From Poecilobothrus nobilitatus (Eukaryota; Arthropoda; Insecta; Diptera; Dolichopodidae): DNA of 64,000 bases. The notes under the pieces were generated by a model, which did no database searches, was not told where the DNA came from, and saw only the letters and a program-made list of their open reading frames with translations. How positions within the stretch are numbered: position 1 is the stretch's first letter; each line of letters starts with the position of its first letter. Shown here in pieces: positions 23,515 through 35,749 of this stretch. Where the stretch lies: NCBI GenBank assembly GCA_947095535.1, contig OX352774.1, positions 77,996,416-78,060,415 on the forward strand, read 5' to 3'. A program made the position numbers and the translations under genes.

Positions 23515-24935
23515 TTGTATTTTTTTTTTTTTTGCGATGGTAGGTGGGAATCATCAAACGACACTATAGAACAGTGAAACAAGCACGAGTCCTCTATGAG
23601 TGTGTGGGACTTTAACCCACTCTTTCTTGATCAAACAATCATTTACTAGCTTGATCATTGAAAGTTGTTAATATTCACCTTGAATCTTTGCACGTTGTAA
23701 GTGTAATCATCACTAATTCTGAGGAACACATGAGGTGGGAGATGGTTCCACATTCGTTATGTTTTTCTAATACAAACGAATTTCTATAAGCTGAATTATG
23801 CCATCTGGAAATTTGAACTATATACGGGTACGCAGCGGTAGCTCTTCTTGTTTCATTTTGGAATGCTTTAAGAGGAAACATCAAACTTTTAATCTCGTTA
23901 GAACAAGAACCCACTCCTATAAGGTATCTATAAACTGGGTAAGTATTCCTGTTAGGCGACGGAGAGCAAGTAGAGAGAGCGTAGCGAGGACATTGGTATG
24001 GTTTATTATCGCTCTATTTTGTACTATATTGAGAAATCCCAATGCCGTTTTAGAAACTCTCGCTCAAAAATGTGCATTGTACTCCATTCTTGGCCTTGTA
24101 TATGTGTTATTGATCTTAAGGACATCAGAAGATGAAAAGAAGGCTTTACAACGATACAGGAAACCCATACACCTAGCTGCGTCTTTAGCTATACCAAAAA
24201 TATGGTTGGACCAACTTAACTTTTGATTTAGTTCCATGCCCAAAATGTTAAGCTTACCAGCATGTTTCAAAATTTCCCCTTGAAAAGTTAAGGTGGGATT
24301 CAAAGTGTTTTTCTTCCGAGAGAATAAACAGCACTGAATTTTCTTAGAGTTAAAATATACCCTGTTAATTTTGTCCCAATTTAAAATTTTGGCTAAATCG
24401 TCTGCAAAACTATGGATTGGATTAGAGGTTATACTTAATAGGCCGTTTATAAATACTAGCGAAAGTGATGGGGAAAGAACAGATCCTTGCGGGACACCAG
24501 CATTAATTTTGAATTAGTCAGAAGGGTAACTATCGACCAGAACACGAATTAAGCGATTAGAAAGAAAATCTTCAACCCATTTTACAAATACACTACCGAG
24601 GCTCATTGCTTTGCATTTGGCAATTAAAGCATCATGCTAAACTAGATCAAAAGCTTTAGAAATATAGCTCGAAAAGTGGAGGCTGATGTCAATTGCAAAG
24701 GCATGTCATGAGATCACCTGTTGACCGATAGGTTCGGAACGCATATTGACAATCATGAATTAATCTTTTGTTATGCAGATATTTTAAAAGGTTTCTATTT
24801 ATTAAATTTTCCATTATTTTGGAAAGAACCGAAGTGATACCAATAGACCCGTAGTTTGAGGTAGTATGAGGGATCGCTTTTGTCCCATATTTGGAATTTT
24901 GTAATATTTTAAGGAATAAGATCTTTGAAAATAGA
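23515..24935 (-). mobile_element. Degenerate non-LTR retrotransposon (LINE): reverse transcriptase to 3' tail
   Basis: Reading the minus strand across frames gives reverse transcriptase in order. First comes SNYGSIGITSVLSKIMENLI and CQYAFRTYRSTGDLM (24.87-24.69 kb), then a damaged SKAFDLV-type stretch. GVPQGSVLSP follows (about 24470-24500), then the catalytic box as FADDL (plus 24398-24409). The RT C-terminus has LGMELNQKLSWSNHI and TYTRPRMEYNAHF. After frameshifts, IVQNRAII and SNEIKSLMFPLKAFQ plus VQISRWHNSAYRNSF continue to the end near 23675. Stop codons and at least two frame changes make it dead. The 3' UTR runs GGGTTAAAGTCCCACAC to ATTCCCACCTACCATCGC and ends in poly-A at about 23530. 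The clade is jockey/CR1-like; I cannot fix it further. The 142-residue plus-strand frame over this region is antisense. Confidence 0.92.
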
Positions 24936-25704
24936 CACATATTAGTAATTAGTAACATGTTTGTGAAAATCCTTTATTTTTCATACTGCCTTGTTTTATT
25001 TTTATTTTGATTACTGGAAATTCCTGCAATTATCACACATTTTAATTTAACCTTCTACAGTAAAACAAAAAGGATATAATATATGTATATCAATTTTAAT
25101 GAAGTTTATTTTTTAAATAAGGTCATATCAATCTAAAGTTTAATGAAACATTCCTGTTAACTATGCGTTATTTTACAGAAAAATTTGCTATATAAATTTA
25201 AAAAACTTATCAATAAATGATATGGTGTTCTTTTATTTCATTTATTTTGGGTTACTTTTGATAGGCAGGATAGACAAGTATTTTTACACCTAGACTCAGC
25301 AAAATTTTGTGCATCACAACTCCATAAGACGTTCGTTTATCACAACAGCTCAATATTTAATGGAATTTTTGATATGATTTAAGATTTAATGAGCGGGTTT
25401 TAGAGAAAATTTAATTTTATATATGGTTTTAATTGAATCAATTTGAAATTTCATTATTCTAGTCTTGTTCACCTGTGAAGCTTAAGACTCAACACTTATT
25501 AAAGGAATTTTTCAGCGTGTTAAATTTTCTCTTTTCCGTCTAAAATTTTTTACATAATTTCCAACTAAAATTATGTAATTTTCGATACATATACTTTCTG
25601 GTTGCCGATTTAATAAATTAATAAAACAAAAGCTTTCAGGACATGAAAAACCCCTCTTGATAAAATCTTTTTGAAATCTTATTTCTTATTAGAAATGAAT
25701 TTTT
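24936..25704. other. AT-rich non-coding stretch
   Basis: The 5' part of the LINE is not recognisable beyond 24935. No other feature was supported. Confidence 0.45.
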
Positions 25705-25830
25705 TTATTATTAGACTACCAAAAATCTCCTATTACTGACGGAGGTTCGATTCCCAGTAAAACTCAAATATTTTTTTTCCGTTTTTCAATCTGATTCACC
25801 TGCCATTCGCCATTGAGTTACAAATATATG
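25705..25830 (+). mobile_element. SINE3 fragment (tRNA-like B box)
   Basis: GAGGTTCGATTCCCAGTAAA gives a good B box. It is followed by a T run, TTTTTCAATCTGATTCACC and TGCCATTCGCCATTGAGTTA. The same order (TTCGAAT, GTTTTCAATCTGATTAAG, GTCATTCGCCAGTGA) occurs at 29.6 kb. Two copies with a shared non-tRNA 3' part indicate a third, small SINE family rather than a tRNA. The A-box half is poorly preserved. Confidence 0.6.
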
Positions 25831-26009
25831 ACAAATATAGTTTATTATATAAAAAAATATCAAATGTAACCGAAAGTCATAAAAAAACAAATTTTCAAAT
25901 AACCAAATCTAAACAGAAAATTTTTATTATATTTTATTAAAAACTGTTAAAAGTTTTTATGCAAGAAAAAATTGTAAAGCGTAAGAGGTTTTTTTAAATT
26001 TAATGGAAA

Positions 26010-26265
26010 CTTTATATAATTAGGAAAAGCCGTTAACACATATAAAATATAATATTGGAGTTTTAATTTTTATGTTTTACTTACGAAAAGTTAGCTTAGA
26101 TTAGTTACAGGTACAAGTGTTTAAAAATATCGAATTTTCTATTTTTGACTCTCAATATTTTTTAATTATGAGGATTTGTAACTTCGGATTGGGTTATGCT
26201 ACATAAAAAACTAGATGTTTTGAAAAAAGAGAACCGGACGGACGGACATATTACAACTAATAAGA
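26010..26265 (-). mobile_element. Family A remnant, minus orientation
   Basis: It opens with TTAGGAAAAGCCGTTAACAC, continues with the A landmarks TAATTTTTATG and GTTACAGGTACAAGTGTTT, and closes with CCGGACGGACGGACAT and CAACTAATAAGAATG near the left end. The middle part is deleted. It is clearly older and more diverged than the 39-kb copy. Confidence 0.7.
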
Positions 26266-26994
26266 ATGAAAAATCTGCTAACAATTTAATTAAAAAAAAT
26301 TTAATGTTTTACAATTGATTGAGCATAATTGATGCATTTATGTTTATCGTTATTCATGGCTTTACTCCAATATAAACACTTCAAGTATATTTTTAATTGT
26401 CTATGCTTCGCTTGTACTGTTGTATTGCTCTTATCACTTAGCGTAGCTTCAATATTAACGTACGTACCATAAATCATTGTCAAAAGGATTTTAAAGCATC
26501 GAAATTAATTTAAATTTAATAACAAATTAAAAATCTTTAACCATATATTTACAAAACAAAATAATGGTATATATTTTTTGACTGCACTGTACTTTCAAAT
26601 TAAAAATTATCTTTTATTTGTAGATGTGTAATTAAAATAAAAAAAAAACAAAAATAATAATAATAATAATGAATTTGTATTTGTATGTAAAAAAAAATCA
26701 ACAAGAAAAACAAAAAAGTCTAAAAATAATGTCCTGAATTCATTTTCATAGAATTTTCTATATAAAACAATGACATAAGGATATTATTTATCTTCATTTA
26801 CTTGAAATTCGAAATTATAATTTTACAATTGAACACTTTTAAGTACATTTATATAACTCTTATAATATTAATAAATATATATATATATATTATATAAGTG
26901 CAAGGTGTTTTAGATTTGAATATTTTAAATATATTCACGTCGACTTTATGGAATCAGATAAAGTTTATGAAAAAATTTGTAAAGTTGGTAAAGT
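26266..26994. other. AT-rich stretch with small microsatellites
   Basis: It contains an AAT run near 26656 and a TA run near 26875-26895. No gene or element ends were found. Confidence 0.5.
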
Positions 26995-27269
26995 TTGTGA
27001 AAAACATTAATACTTTTTTTCAAAATATCCCTCCCTTTTTTTACTTATCCTTCATAATACTAAATATTTCCTAAATCCCTTTTCCTCAATAATCCCCCCT
27101 ATATCTATATCCCATAAAACAGACTGTGCGTTTGTATTAAAGGTCCCAACTTAAAGTTTGCCTTAAAAGGGACTGATTTGATTGGTTAAAGTTAAACATT
27201 ATCCAGAAGAATCATTTGCAATTCCTTTGGGGGACTTTTGAAATTTTCCACATACGCTCGTAAAAAAAA
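26995..27269 (+). mobile_element. Family C retroelement piece with A tail
   Basis: Direct match to the minus-strand segment at 8837-9115: TTGTATTAAAGGTCCC, CTTAAAAGGGAC, GATTGGTTAAAGTTAAACA, CCTTTGGGGGACTTTTGAAA and TTTTCCACATACGCTCG, then an A run at 27262-27269. The two copies share order and tail position, which fixes orientation and the 3' end. The 5' end is not defined. Confidence 0.7.
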
Positions 27270-29280
27270 GAAGACGAATTGACTCAAATTATCCGACTAA
27301 ATAATTATAGCAATTTTAAAGCTTTTGAATTTATATATGGTATACTTATATTTTTATGATTGGTTTTTTCTGATCAAAACATATTTGAAAACTCTCGTTT
27401 TAATGAAGATTTTACAGGTGTCTTCAAAAAACTATATTAAAGTTAGATATCCTTAAAATCTTTGTAAATAAGAATATCTTTCTGAATCGGATCTCGAAGC
27501 ATAAAAAGAAATTACAATATTAAAAGTAATCAATGTTTTTGAAAAAAAAATAAAGATCTTACCGCCTCTTTTTTTTTCAAAAACAAATACCCTCTATTTC
27601 TTTTTTCAATCTGTTTTATTTTTTCGAAATTCATATTGAACCCTGTGTCTATTCATTTACAATATAATATTATATAAGCTATAAATTAAAAATGTTAAGA
27701 GTGTGTTTAATGAAAAAAAAATAAAAAGTAGATTATGTTGTAAATGGAGAATTTTTAAGATTCTTCTTCATCATAGATTCAATCAACCTTCTCCCCCTCA
27801 CTATTTTTCGTATTTTGTTTTTGCTTTGGGGAATAATATTATTTTCAGATTTTTCTGGGAAATCGATATATTATAGTTCTCTTAATTCTATATTTATTTC
27901 TGTGAATAATAATATTTTTTGTATATTATGTATGCATGTATGTATAAAATTTTTATTTAGTTTGAAAAAAAAAAAAAAATTGAAACAGGATGCGAAAGAT
28001 ATTCTTTTATCTCTTTAAATTAATCGGAACGGAAAGATGACACAGTTCTTTCTTTTTTTTTTTTGCTTTTCTCTTTATCATTTTATTATCCTTCATATTA
28101 TTTAATTTTTTTTTGGTTTTTGCTGTTGTTTATGTAATATAATATTCTGATTACTTTAATATATATATATATATATACCTATAGTAACATTAAAATATGA
28201 CTACTGCTAATGTTTTTTTTTTTTTGTTCTTATTTAACTATAAATAGAAAATGTAAAACTATCTTTAGATACAAAATAAAAAAAAAAATTTGAAGGAAAA
28301 CAATTTTAATAAAATTTTTTCTTATAATATCTTATAGTTAAAAATTTAAAAACAACAATAAAATAACTAATAATATATTAAGTGAGGAAAAGTAAAGATA
28401 GAAATTGTAAGAGATTTGTTAAATATAAATTGTAAGAAGAGATTTTTTTTTTTTTTTCAAATCCAATTCAATTTAACTATTTATAAAACAGTTGTTTTAT
28501 TTAATGTGCTTTTCTTTAATAGAGGGTTCTTGAATAAATTCTTTTAAGTTTTCGATGAACATAACACTTTTTCAAATACCGTTACCAGAATTGGTTAAAA
28601 GGATACTAAAAAAAAAATCTATGAAAGTTTATTTTTTTTTAAACGGTTTTTTAATTTTTGAAAATTTATAGAATTAAATTAAGTCCATTCTTATAACGTT
28701 TAATTTGGACAATTTTGTAATGTTGTAGGAGTTTGCATTGTAATAAAAATTTTATATATAACTTAAGGAAGTTTAAGCTCCTTTTTCAACGCTGAAACAA
28801 AATTAATTAAAAAAAAAAGTATAGCACACATATTGAATTCTTAGATATATCACAAATGAGATCATTTACAAGATCACAAAAAACTGAATTTTTTTCTGTA
28901 TTTTTCGATATATAATTACCGGTAACCGAAGTTAAGTTAGGTAAAGCTATTTATAAGGGAAAAAACACAAAGGATATCAAAGATCCTTTTTGATAAAAAT
29001 AGCGAGTTTTAAATTAAACAGTTTGATCTATTATTATAATTATTTATTTTTTGGTTAATACTTTGAACTTTTATTTAGATGGAAGCATCAAAAGCATAAG
29101 TTCACTGCCTCGTTTTACACTTTTTATTGTTGAGTGATTTGTATATAAGTATATAGGTGTATATAGGTAAGTATGTATATAGGTTAATATATGTAAATTT
29201 GTATAGAGACAAATATCGAATTTTTATATTATATGATTGAATAGCTTATAATGAATATAATGAATTTTAATCACTTTTTT
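27270..29280. other. AT-rich non-coding stretch
   Basis: Only A/T runs, a TA microsatellite at about 28161-28178 and TATATAGGT-type short repeats near 29140-29190 were seen. Confidence 0.5.
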
Positions 29281-29600
29281 TTGTATCCTAAGGCAGGTGG
29301 AAATCTTCTAAAGATACAAAGAATACCATGTTGATAGTACTAGATACTTACTGACTAAATCCACTTCCACCTTTAGCCAATATAATGGGATGAAATCCAT
29401 AAATGATATTATAAATCCATAAATGAGGTAACCAAAACTAGTTCCGCTGTCATAGCGACTGTTATTATTATTTTTAAGTGTACGATATACATTATTTACG
29501 ATATGTATTTTTTTTGTATGATCTGACGGGAGTTTGAACCTTAGACCCTCCGATTGAAAGACTGGCGACTTAACCTTTTATGTCTTGAGTGAGATTTTTG
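29281..29600 (-). mobile_element. SINE2 copy, minus strand
   Basis: The plus strand shows the SINE2 parts in the same order as at 13 kb: the 3' tail first (CTAAGGCAGGTGGAAATCTT, then TTACTGACTAAATCCACTTC), a shortened body with an ATT run, and the tRNA-like head last (GAGTTTGAACCTTAG and TCCGATTGAAAGACTGGCG, then ACTTAACC). The boxes are mutated. Length is about 320 bp, less than half the 13-kb copy. Confidence 0.7.
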
Positions 29601-29604
29601 ACAA

Positions 29605-29755
29605 ATTTGTACTACCAAATATATCCTAGTGCCGACCCCTTAATGGGCAACTACAAGTTCGAATCATAGATAACAGTAAGCATTTTTTTTAGCTAGTTTT
29701 CAATCTGATTAAGTTGTCATTCGCCAGTGATCTCAAATTAATAGGAAACAAAATA
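29605..29755 (+). mobile_element. SINE3 fragment
   Basis: It shares the B-box region (AAGTTCGAATCATAG) and the 3' blocks AGTTTTCAATCTGATTAAG and GTCATTCGCCAGTGA with 25705-25830. It lies directly beside the SINE2 copy head, so one may have inserted next to or into the other. Confidence 0.55.
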
Positions 29756-30735
29756 TTAATACCTTGATTAAAGATTAGAAATTATATGTGGTGCGATAGA
29801 CTTGATTTTTAGTTGAAACGTAGTCTAATATGGTTATCTTTTGTGGAAGGACTATTTAAGATATCTCGGAACGCGGGGAACATTTTAAAACGGTTTGAGA
29901 AAAAGTTAATATTTTGTTTTAATCCACTAAACAAATTTTACGGTTTGGAATTTGATTAAACAAAAAGTTAAATATAAGGCAAATTCCAAATTTCAGGAAA
30001 AATGTATTTAAAATAAAGGTTTTTATGCTACTCTTTTCTTTTTCTTTTTAAAAGTAAAAGCTAAAAATGTAGTCTAATTAAATTTAGTAAAGTTCAAATA
30101 AATGTTTGCGTCTGAGTTCATATCCTTTATAAGGATTGGTAAATTTTTTTATTTTTTATAAAAATAAATTTAAGGCAGATTAAAATTATTCTAAAGAAAA
30201 AATATTTATTGAAGTCAAAGCATTGTTCATATATCAAAGGAATCCTACAAAAGAAAATCTGATGGACATAAAGAAAGTATGTTGTCTGAGCAATGAATTA
30301 AAGAAAAAATAAAACATAATCATTTTATACTGAAAATTGTTCAAAGTAATTTTAATTTTCATTTTAATTTTTGTTCACACTTTCAAAATGGCACATATTT
30401 TGTAATTTGTTTTTTTCTCAGAGAAATTATTATTTAATTTATAATAATTACAATTTCTTTGATGCGGTATTAGAGTGAACATTTTGTTTTATTTAAAATG
30501 TTTTTTTTATTGTTTCAAAGCAACTATAATGACATAATTTTTAAAATTCAACAGTGTACTGATGTTAAAAGAAATTTTATATAAAAATTTAAAAGAGATA
30601 TAATTAAAATGAACTGAATTAAAAGTAAATTAAAAATTTAAAATAAAAGTATTAGTATATATACTATATAGATATACATTAATATATTATATAAAAAAGA
30701 TATGAAAAATTATAGTATGTAGTAAAAATAAACTG
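29756..30735. other. AT-rich non-coding stretch
   Basis: No supported feature was found here. Confidence 0.5.
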
Positions 30736-31068
30736 AGTATTCTAACGAGCTTCGAGTTGGGATACTGTTGGCTAAAGGGGTTATTAATCAAATTTACAAC
30801 AGAGAATGACGATAGATGCAGATTTAGTCAGGAACAAGATTAAACTTGAGGACACATACTCAAAAACTGTGGAGCTTTACTTCAAGCAAAATATGTGCAA
30901 TTAGAAGCATTTCTCTTTTCGAAATATGAACTGCCACCAGCAAACCCTCAACAGATCTATAGTTTTTTAGGTGTCCTTTTACAGTTTTTTAGGCGTAGTA
31001 GGAGTGACAGGTGAAGAGTGTACAATAGAATTACTTCAAAAAGTCACAATGTTACTTATACTCCTTAA
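30736..31068 (+). repeat. Dispersed repeat ending in A run (partner at 49.2 kb)
   Basis: AGGACACATACTCAAAAA, ATATGTGCAATTAGAAGCAT and CAAAAAGTCACAATGTTACT recur, diverged and in reverse orientation, at 49185-49350. The 3' end runs into ten A's at 31068-31077, so a retroelement is plausible. GC content is visibly higher than the surroundings. No protein could be recognised in any frame. Confidence 0.55.
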
Positions 31069-31413
31069 AAAAAAAACTAATATAATCTAATTTAATCAAA
31101 AAAGGGGAAAAAATTGCTGAGGTAAATTATAATAATATTTCTCAAATATCTTCCTCATCTCAAAATTTCAAAGCTCTGACTTAAAATATTTAGGATATAC
31201 AAATATTTAGGACAATATTTACGATGTAGTTTGTAAAATCATAATTTGTATGTTGTTTGTAAAATCATAATAACAAAAAATTTTGTAAAATTATAACAAA
31301 AAACTTTGTAACATTATGATTTTACACCACGAAATCCACCTAGTGGCTAAATCGCCGGGCAAATAAAATAAATCTTGTATAAAATAATAGATGGTGCAGA
31401 AATAACAAAAGCT

Positions 31414-31607
31414 GCTAACCTAAGGGTAGGTAGCCCAAAACTCGTAGTATATTTAACAGCCTTTTTATTTATATTTTTGTAAGTTAGAAGTAAAGTTTTT
31501 AAAATAAATTAAGGTGTGGATTTTTTTTTTTATTATTGTAAGGCTATTTGAACTAAAAGGAATTTTAAATATACCTACTACAAGTTTTGGGCTACACCTA
31601 GGTTAGC
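31414..31607. mobile_element. Short MITE-like element, ~45-bp inverted ends
   Basis: The left end is GCTAACCTAAGGGTAGGTAG, then CCCAAAACTCGTAGTA. The right end is the inverted GCTAACCTAGGTGTAGCCCA, then AAACTTGTAGTAGG. Both continue into TATATTTAA. Total length is 194 bp with no coding content. The target duplication is not clear. Confidence 0.8.
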
Positions 31608-31849
31608 GGATTTTTCAATTACAATTCAAACAAATGTTTAAAAACCACCAGTATTCATTACTGATTAAATTAATAATAGAAATTTAATACAGGATACTAT
31701 TTTCTTTTAAAAAAATAAAAAGAAAATCCCCCATGAAGGGGCAGTAACTTGGTTTAGGAATGTACCTCCTCATCTATCTTAGAGGGGTGAAGGGTTAAAA
31801 CTAGTCCCGTTTGTAAAAGGTTGTACCTTATTTTCAAGTTTAAAGAGCG

Positions 31850-32460
31850 TATATATTCGGATATTTTAAGGCGATCCACTGAAACTAAGAACATTTTCAT
31901 GAAACATCGACACCATTTGGCAACTTTTTTATGTTTCATCAAAGTTGAGCAACATTATTATGATGCCACATTTTCATGATACATCGACATTATTTGGTAA
32001 CTTGTTTATGTTGCATCAAAATTCAGCAAAGTTTATTTTCTTGCTGCAACAACATTTTCCGGCAACATTTTCGTGATGCAACATTTTAGCATCAACTATA
32101 TCGCAAGAGTAACTTTTATATCAAATTTCATTCAAATCGCATAACAATTACTATGTGCTCTAGAGTCTAGAGTATATCAAACAATATTTGTATTTGGATA
32201 TTTTAGGGTGGACCCACTGAAGCTACCGATCTCAAATTTTGTGTACTGATGCAGGAGCGTAAGACCAACCCGTATACCAAATTTGATTGAAATCCGAGAC
32301 ATTTTTTTTGTTAGACCACGTGGTTTTTAGATCAAATCATATTTTATTCGAACATTATGAGGGGGTTCCACTATAGTTTCCGACCTCAATAGGGATCTTA
32401 TTCAGAATATTAACCTCTATACGAAATTTCATTCTAATCGGATAAGAATTAAATGAGTTA
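31850..32460. repeat. Three-unit diverged repeat
   Basis: Three segments begin with GGATATTTTARGG and a CCCACTGAAGCTACCGA-type block (about 31858, 32199 and, most diverged, 32350). Each is followed by an AAATTTCATTCAAATCG-type block (32121, 32279, 32423). The first unit contains its own inner duplication of 77 bp (ACATTTTCATGA at 31891 and 31968). The blocks read like a dispersed insect repeat, but the family is not recognised. Confidence 0.6.
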
Positions 32461-35400
32461 TGTTGGTAACAAGTTTTTGCAGACGTGGATTTTTCAAAAA
32501 AAAATTTTTTTTGTGTTTTGGATTCTACAGCCTTAATAACGTTCAGAAAATGAATTTCAGCGAAATCTATTTTTGTTTCGAAAACCCATCACAACACTCA
32601 GCATTTATAGTCTGAGTAAAATATTATTGTCTAATACATTATCTTCTCTCCCGTAATCAACGGCTTAGGGAAACTAATTTTTCCAGAAACTGAAGCTAAG
32701 TCAAATATGAATAATAAATAACTATTCTCTATGCTATTTATAGGAGTGAAAAGCAAAAACAAAATTAAATACTGAATTCCAAAAACTTGTTTAATTTTGA
32801 TGATGATTTATAAAGTTGAAAAAATATCCTGTTTGGCGTTTTAAATTAAAAAAATTATCAGAACCTAAGATGTACACATTTGAAAATAGGGCTGTTGCAA
32901 ATTTTGAGTACCTGCGTAGTTTTGTAATAAGTGGGGATACAATGTGGGTGTTTTATAACATTAATATTTTTATGAAACCTATTAATATGGCTAAAATTTA
33001 ATGCCTCTATTACAAATGGTGTATACAGTAGAAGTTTTGTAAACAAATAAAGTGGACGGAGGCTTCTTTTCTTAAAAATTTTCTGGAGAATCTGATGATA
33101 ATAGTAGCGATAAAAATGATATAAAATAAATATCAATTTAGCTTAAAGTTTCTATATAAAAAAAGAGTCATTATTAGGGTCATTCTATATAAAAAAAAAG
33201 CGGTTATTATTAACACACTTTTATTAGAATGGCTTAAGTTTCATATAATTGGTTGTCTAATTCATTGCCAAATATGATATAATATAAATTATATACATAA
33301 TGAGACTATACAAAGTCTTATTTTAATAAAGTAAATAAATATTGTTTTGAAGGTGTCCCCAAATAAATAAAAGTTTGTTATATCTTAAGTTTTAATATTT
33401 AAAATTAGTTGTAGTCAAAACAAAAACTGAAGCTAATATCGATTCAATTCTTTGGTACAAACTTGTAAAAAATTGTAGATTAAATTTTAAAAGTGGTAAC
33501 GAAAATTTCCTTAATATATTATCATATCAACGTATAGAAATTTCAGGCGTTTTAGAGGAATCTTATAATTTAAAGAGATAAGATATCGGTTATTCTTTAA
33601 AAACATGTTTTCTTCAATCTCAATTATTATGAATTATTAATAATGGCACAGTTTTAGTTGACATTGACTAAGATTTTCATCTCCATATCTTATATTATAG
33701 AATGTTTGCGTAAAAACATAAGTATTTCAGCTTTAAGATATGTTTAGAATTTTGTTTAACACTGCGCTAACTGTATTTAAAGAAAATGATATTCAATCAT
33801 TTTTGACAATAATTCACCAATAATTGTAAATTGCGTCATTTTCCTTATTTATAATGTTTAAAGCATTAAAGACAAAAATTTGTTCCACTAGGCTTTATTG
33901 TACATATAGTATTATCTTATATATTTGTGTATGTATATATGTATATTATCATGCCATAAAGGATTAATTTCCTTTTTAATAAATCTGAATTATTTTTGTC
34001 TATTGTAATAAGTAATACTTATTTCATCTAATATAAATTTTTGAGATTATAGCATGAGTTATTATTCCCCAAATAATAAAAGGAGTAGGTAAATCTAAAG
34101 TTTCATTTTAACAAAAAATAAATAATTATTTCTAAAATATCTTCTTTTTTTTTTTACCACCTAGAAATATTGTGTACAAAATAAAAATTCAAATTCAATA
34201 TATATTCTATTCTATTCTATATACAATAAAAGTGTTTTAAATAAAATGTTCTTCATTTTGCACCAAAAAAAAAAAGAAGAAATGAAATTTAAGCTTTTCA
34301 AAAATTAAAGAATATTTTCATTTTTCTTGCAACAGATGGTTAGTACAATTAGGTCAGAATAAATTTAAAAAAAAATTGTTTCCCTGTAAAAAATAAAAAA
34401 AAAATCAAAAGAAGCTTATTGAATTTAACAATCTGTTGGAACTATACATTTACAAGATTTTTCATTTTTCATTACAATATGGAATTTTAGAAAGAGAAGA
34501 AAATAAAATAAGCTAGTTTTACCCCATTTTTATTTCTATTAAAGTCGATTTATAATATTCTATTTTTTATTTATTTTTTTTTTTTCTTACTAAAAGAAAA
34601 TACTAAAAAAAAGTCCTACTAACAAATTATTCATAAAAATCCTTCGAGCATTTTATTGTTCAACATTTTCATTATTATGGTTTTGTATATTGTTCATATA
34701 CAGATTTTTTTTTTTTTGCATCATTTTCAGTATTTTTTTCTTTTCTATCTATTTTTGATTTTATTTCTTTTTGTTTTTTTTTATTTTTCGCTTTTTACAT
34801 AAAATTTTCTATTGTAAATTGTATTGTACATTTCAGAAATTTTCATTTTTCTTTTTTCTTTTCTGAAAATAATTCATTTTTAGCATATGTGCATGAATCT
34901 CAGTGACTGGTTGGTTTCCTATTCAAGAACCATTAAGAAAAAAAAAAGTTCATATCATTTGCATTCACAAGAACTTCTTAAAAAATAAAAATAAAAAGAA
35001 AAAAAATTAAATGTTATGGTTAAATATGGGCACATAGGGGTAATAATAAGATAGAAAAAGTTGAAAACTAAAAAAAGAAAAAAATTTAGATAGTTTATAA
35101 AATTTGTTTATAAAATTACCTGTATAGTTTTTTTTTTTTTTAACAAAAAGAAAAAAGTATATAAAATAAGGTGAAACATTAATTTATAAATACGATTTTT
35201 TCGAAAATTATCTGGAAAAATATAAAACTAGGGCATTACATATAAGACAAATTTTATTATTTATCATCTATATTGTAAAATTATTAGTCTTCCTGTTTGT
35301 CTATTATATTTAAAAATTGAAAATGAAATTGCAAAAGTGATTAAAATTTATGTAGTCTAGCTTTACTCTTTTTACTCCTCTTGAGAGCATATGGCATCAA

Positions 35401-35561
35401 CTGCCTTCTTGATTGGTCTCGATTGAATACGATGATTGTGATGATCTTTATTTCCTCCCAATTTTGTTAATTTTTTTTTTTTCAACAAAAGTTATAAACT
35501 CTTAAGTATTCATGTTAGCATGTGCCAAAAAAGAATATGAGGAATTTTCTACCCCAACACC
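32461..35561. other. AT-rich non-coding stretch
   Basis: It contains long A/T runs and a short TTCTA repeat near 34207-34222. The pair of opposing short frames at 32816-33136 has no recognisable domain. Nothing else was seen. Confidence 0.5.
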
Positions 35562-35749
35562 AACATCATCAACTGGAAATTTATGCAGTTAACAAGCGAA
35601 GAACCAGTACTAAACCAAATTAAATGTAAAAAGTTGAAATGGATAGGCACACTTTTAGGAAACATCATCATCGAAGTATAACAATAATGTTCCTAAAATG
35701 GAATCCCCAAGGAAGTCTGGCCCATAACACACCTGGTGCCAAACAATAA
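35562..35749 (+). mobile_element. RTE-type LINE fragment, ORF C-terminus
   Basis: In frame from about 35562 it reads NIINWKFMQLTSEEPV, then LNQIKCKKLKWIGTLL. After stops and a frame change it reads WNPQGSL (from 35699). This is the typical end of RTE-clade LINE proteins, where a T.QEP...QI.RRKW.WIGH.LR block is followed by ALEWNPQG. The remainder of the element is missing, and stops after LGNIIIEV make it dead. Confidence 0.7.

Noticed and set aside
23798..24226. 142-residue plus-strand frame, the longest in the window
   Set aside because: It is antisense to the reverse transcriptase remnant, whose minus-strand reading gives clear LINE motifs.
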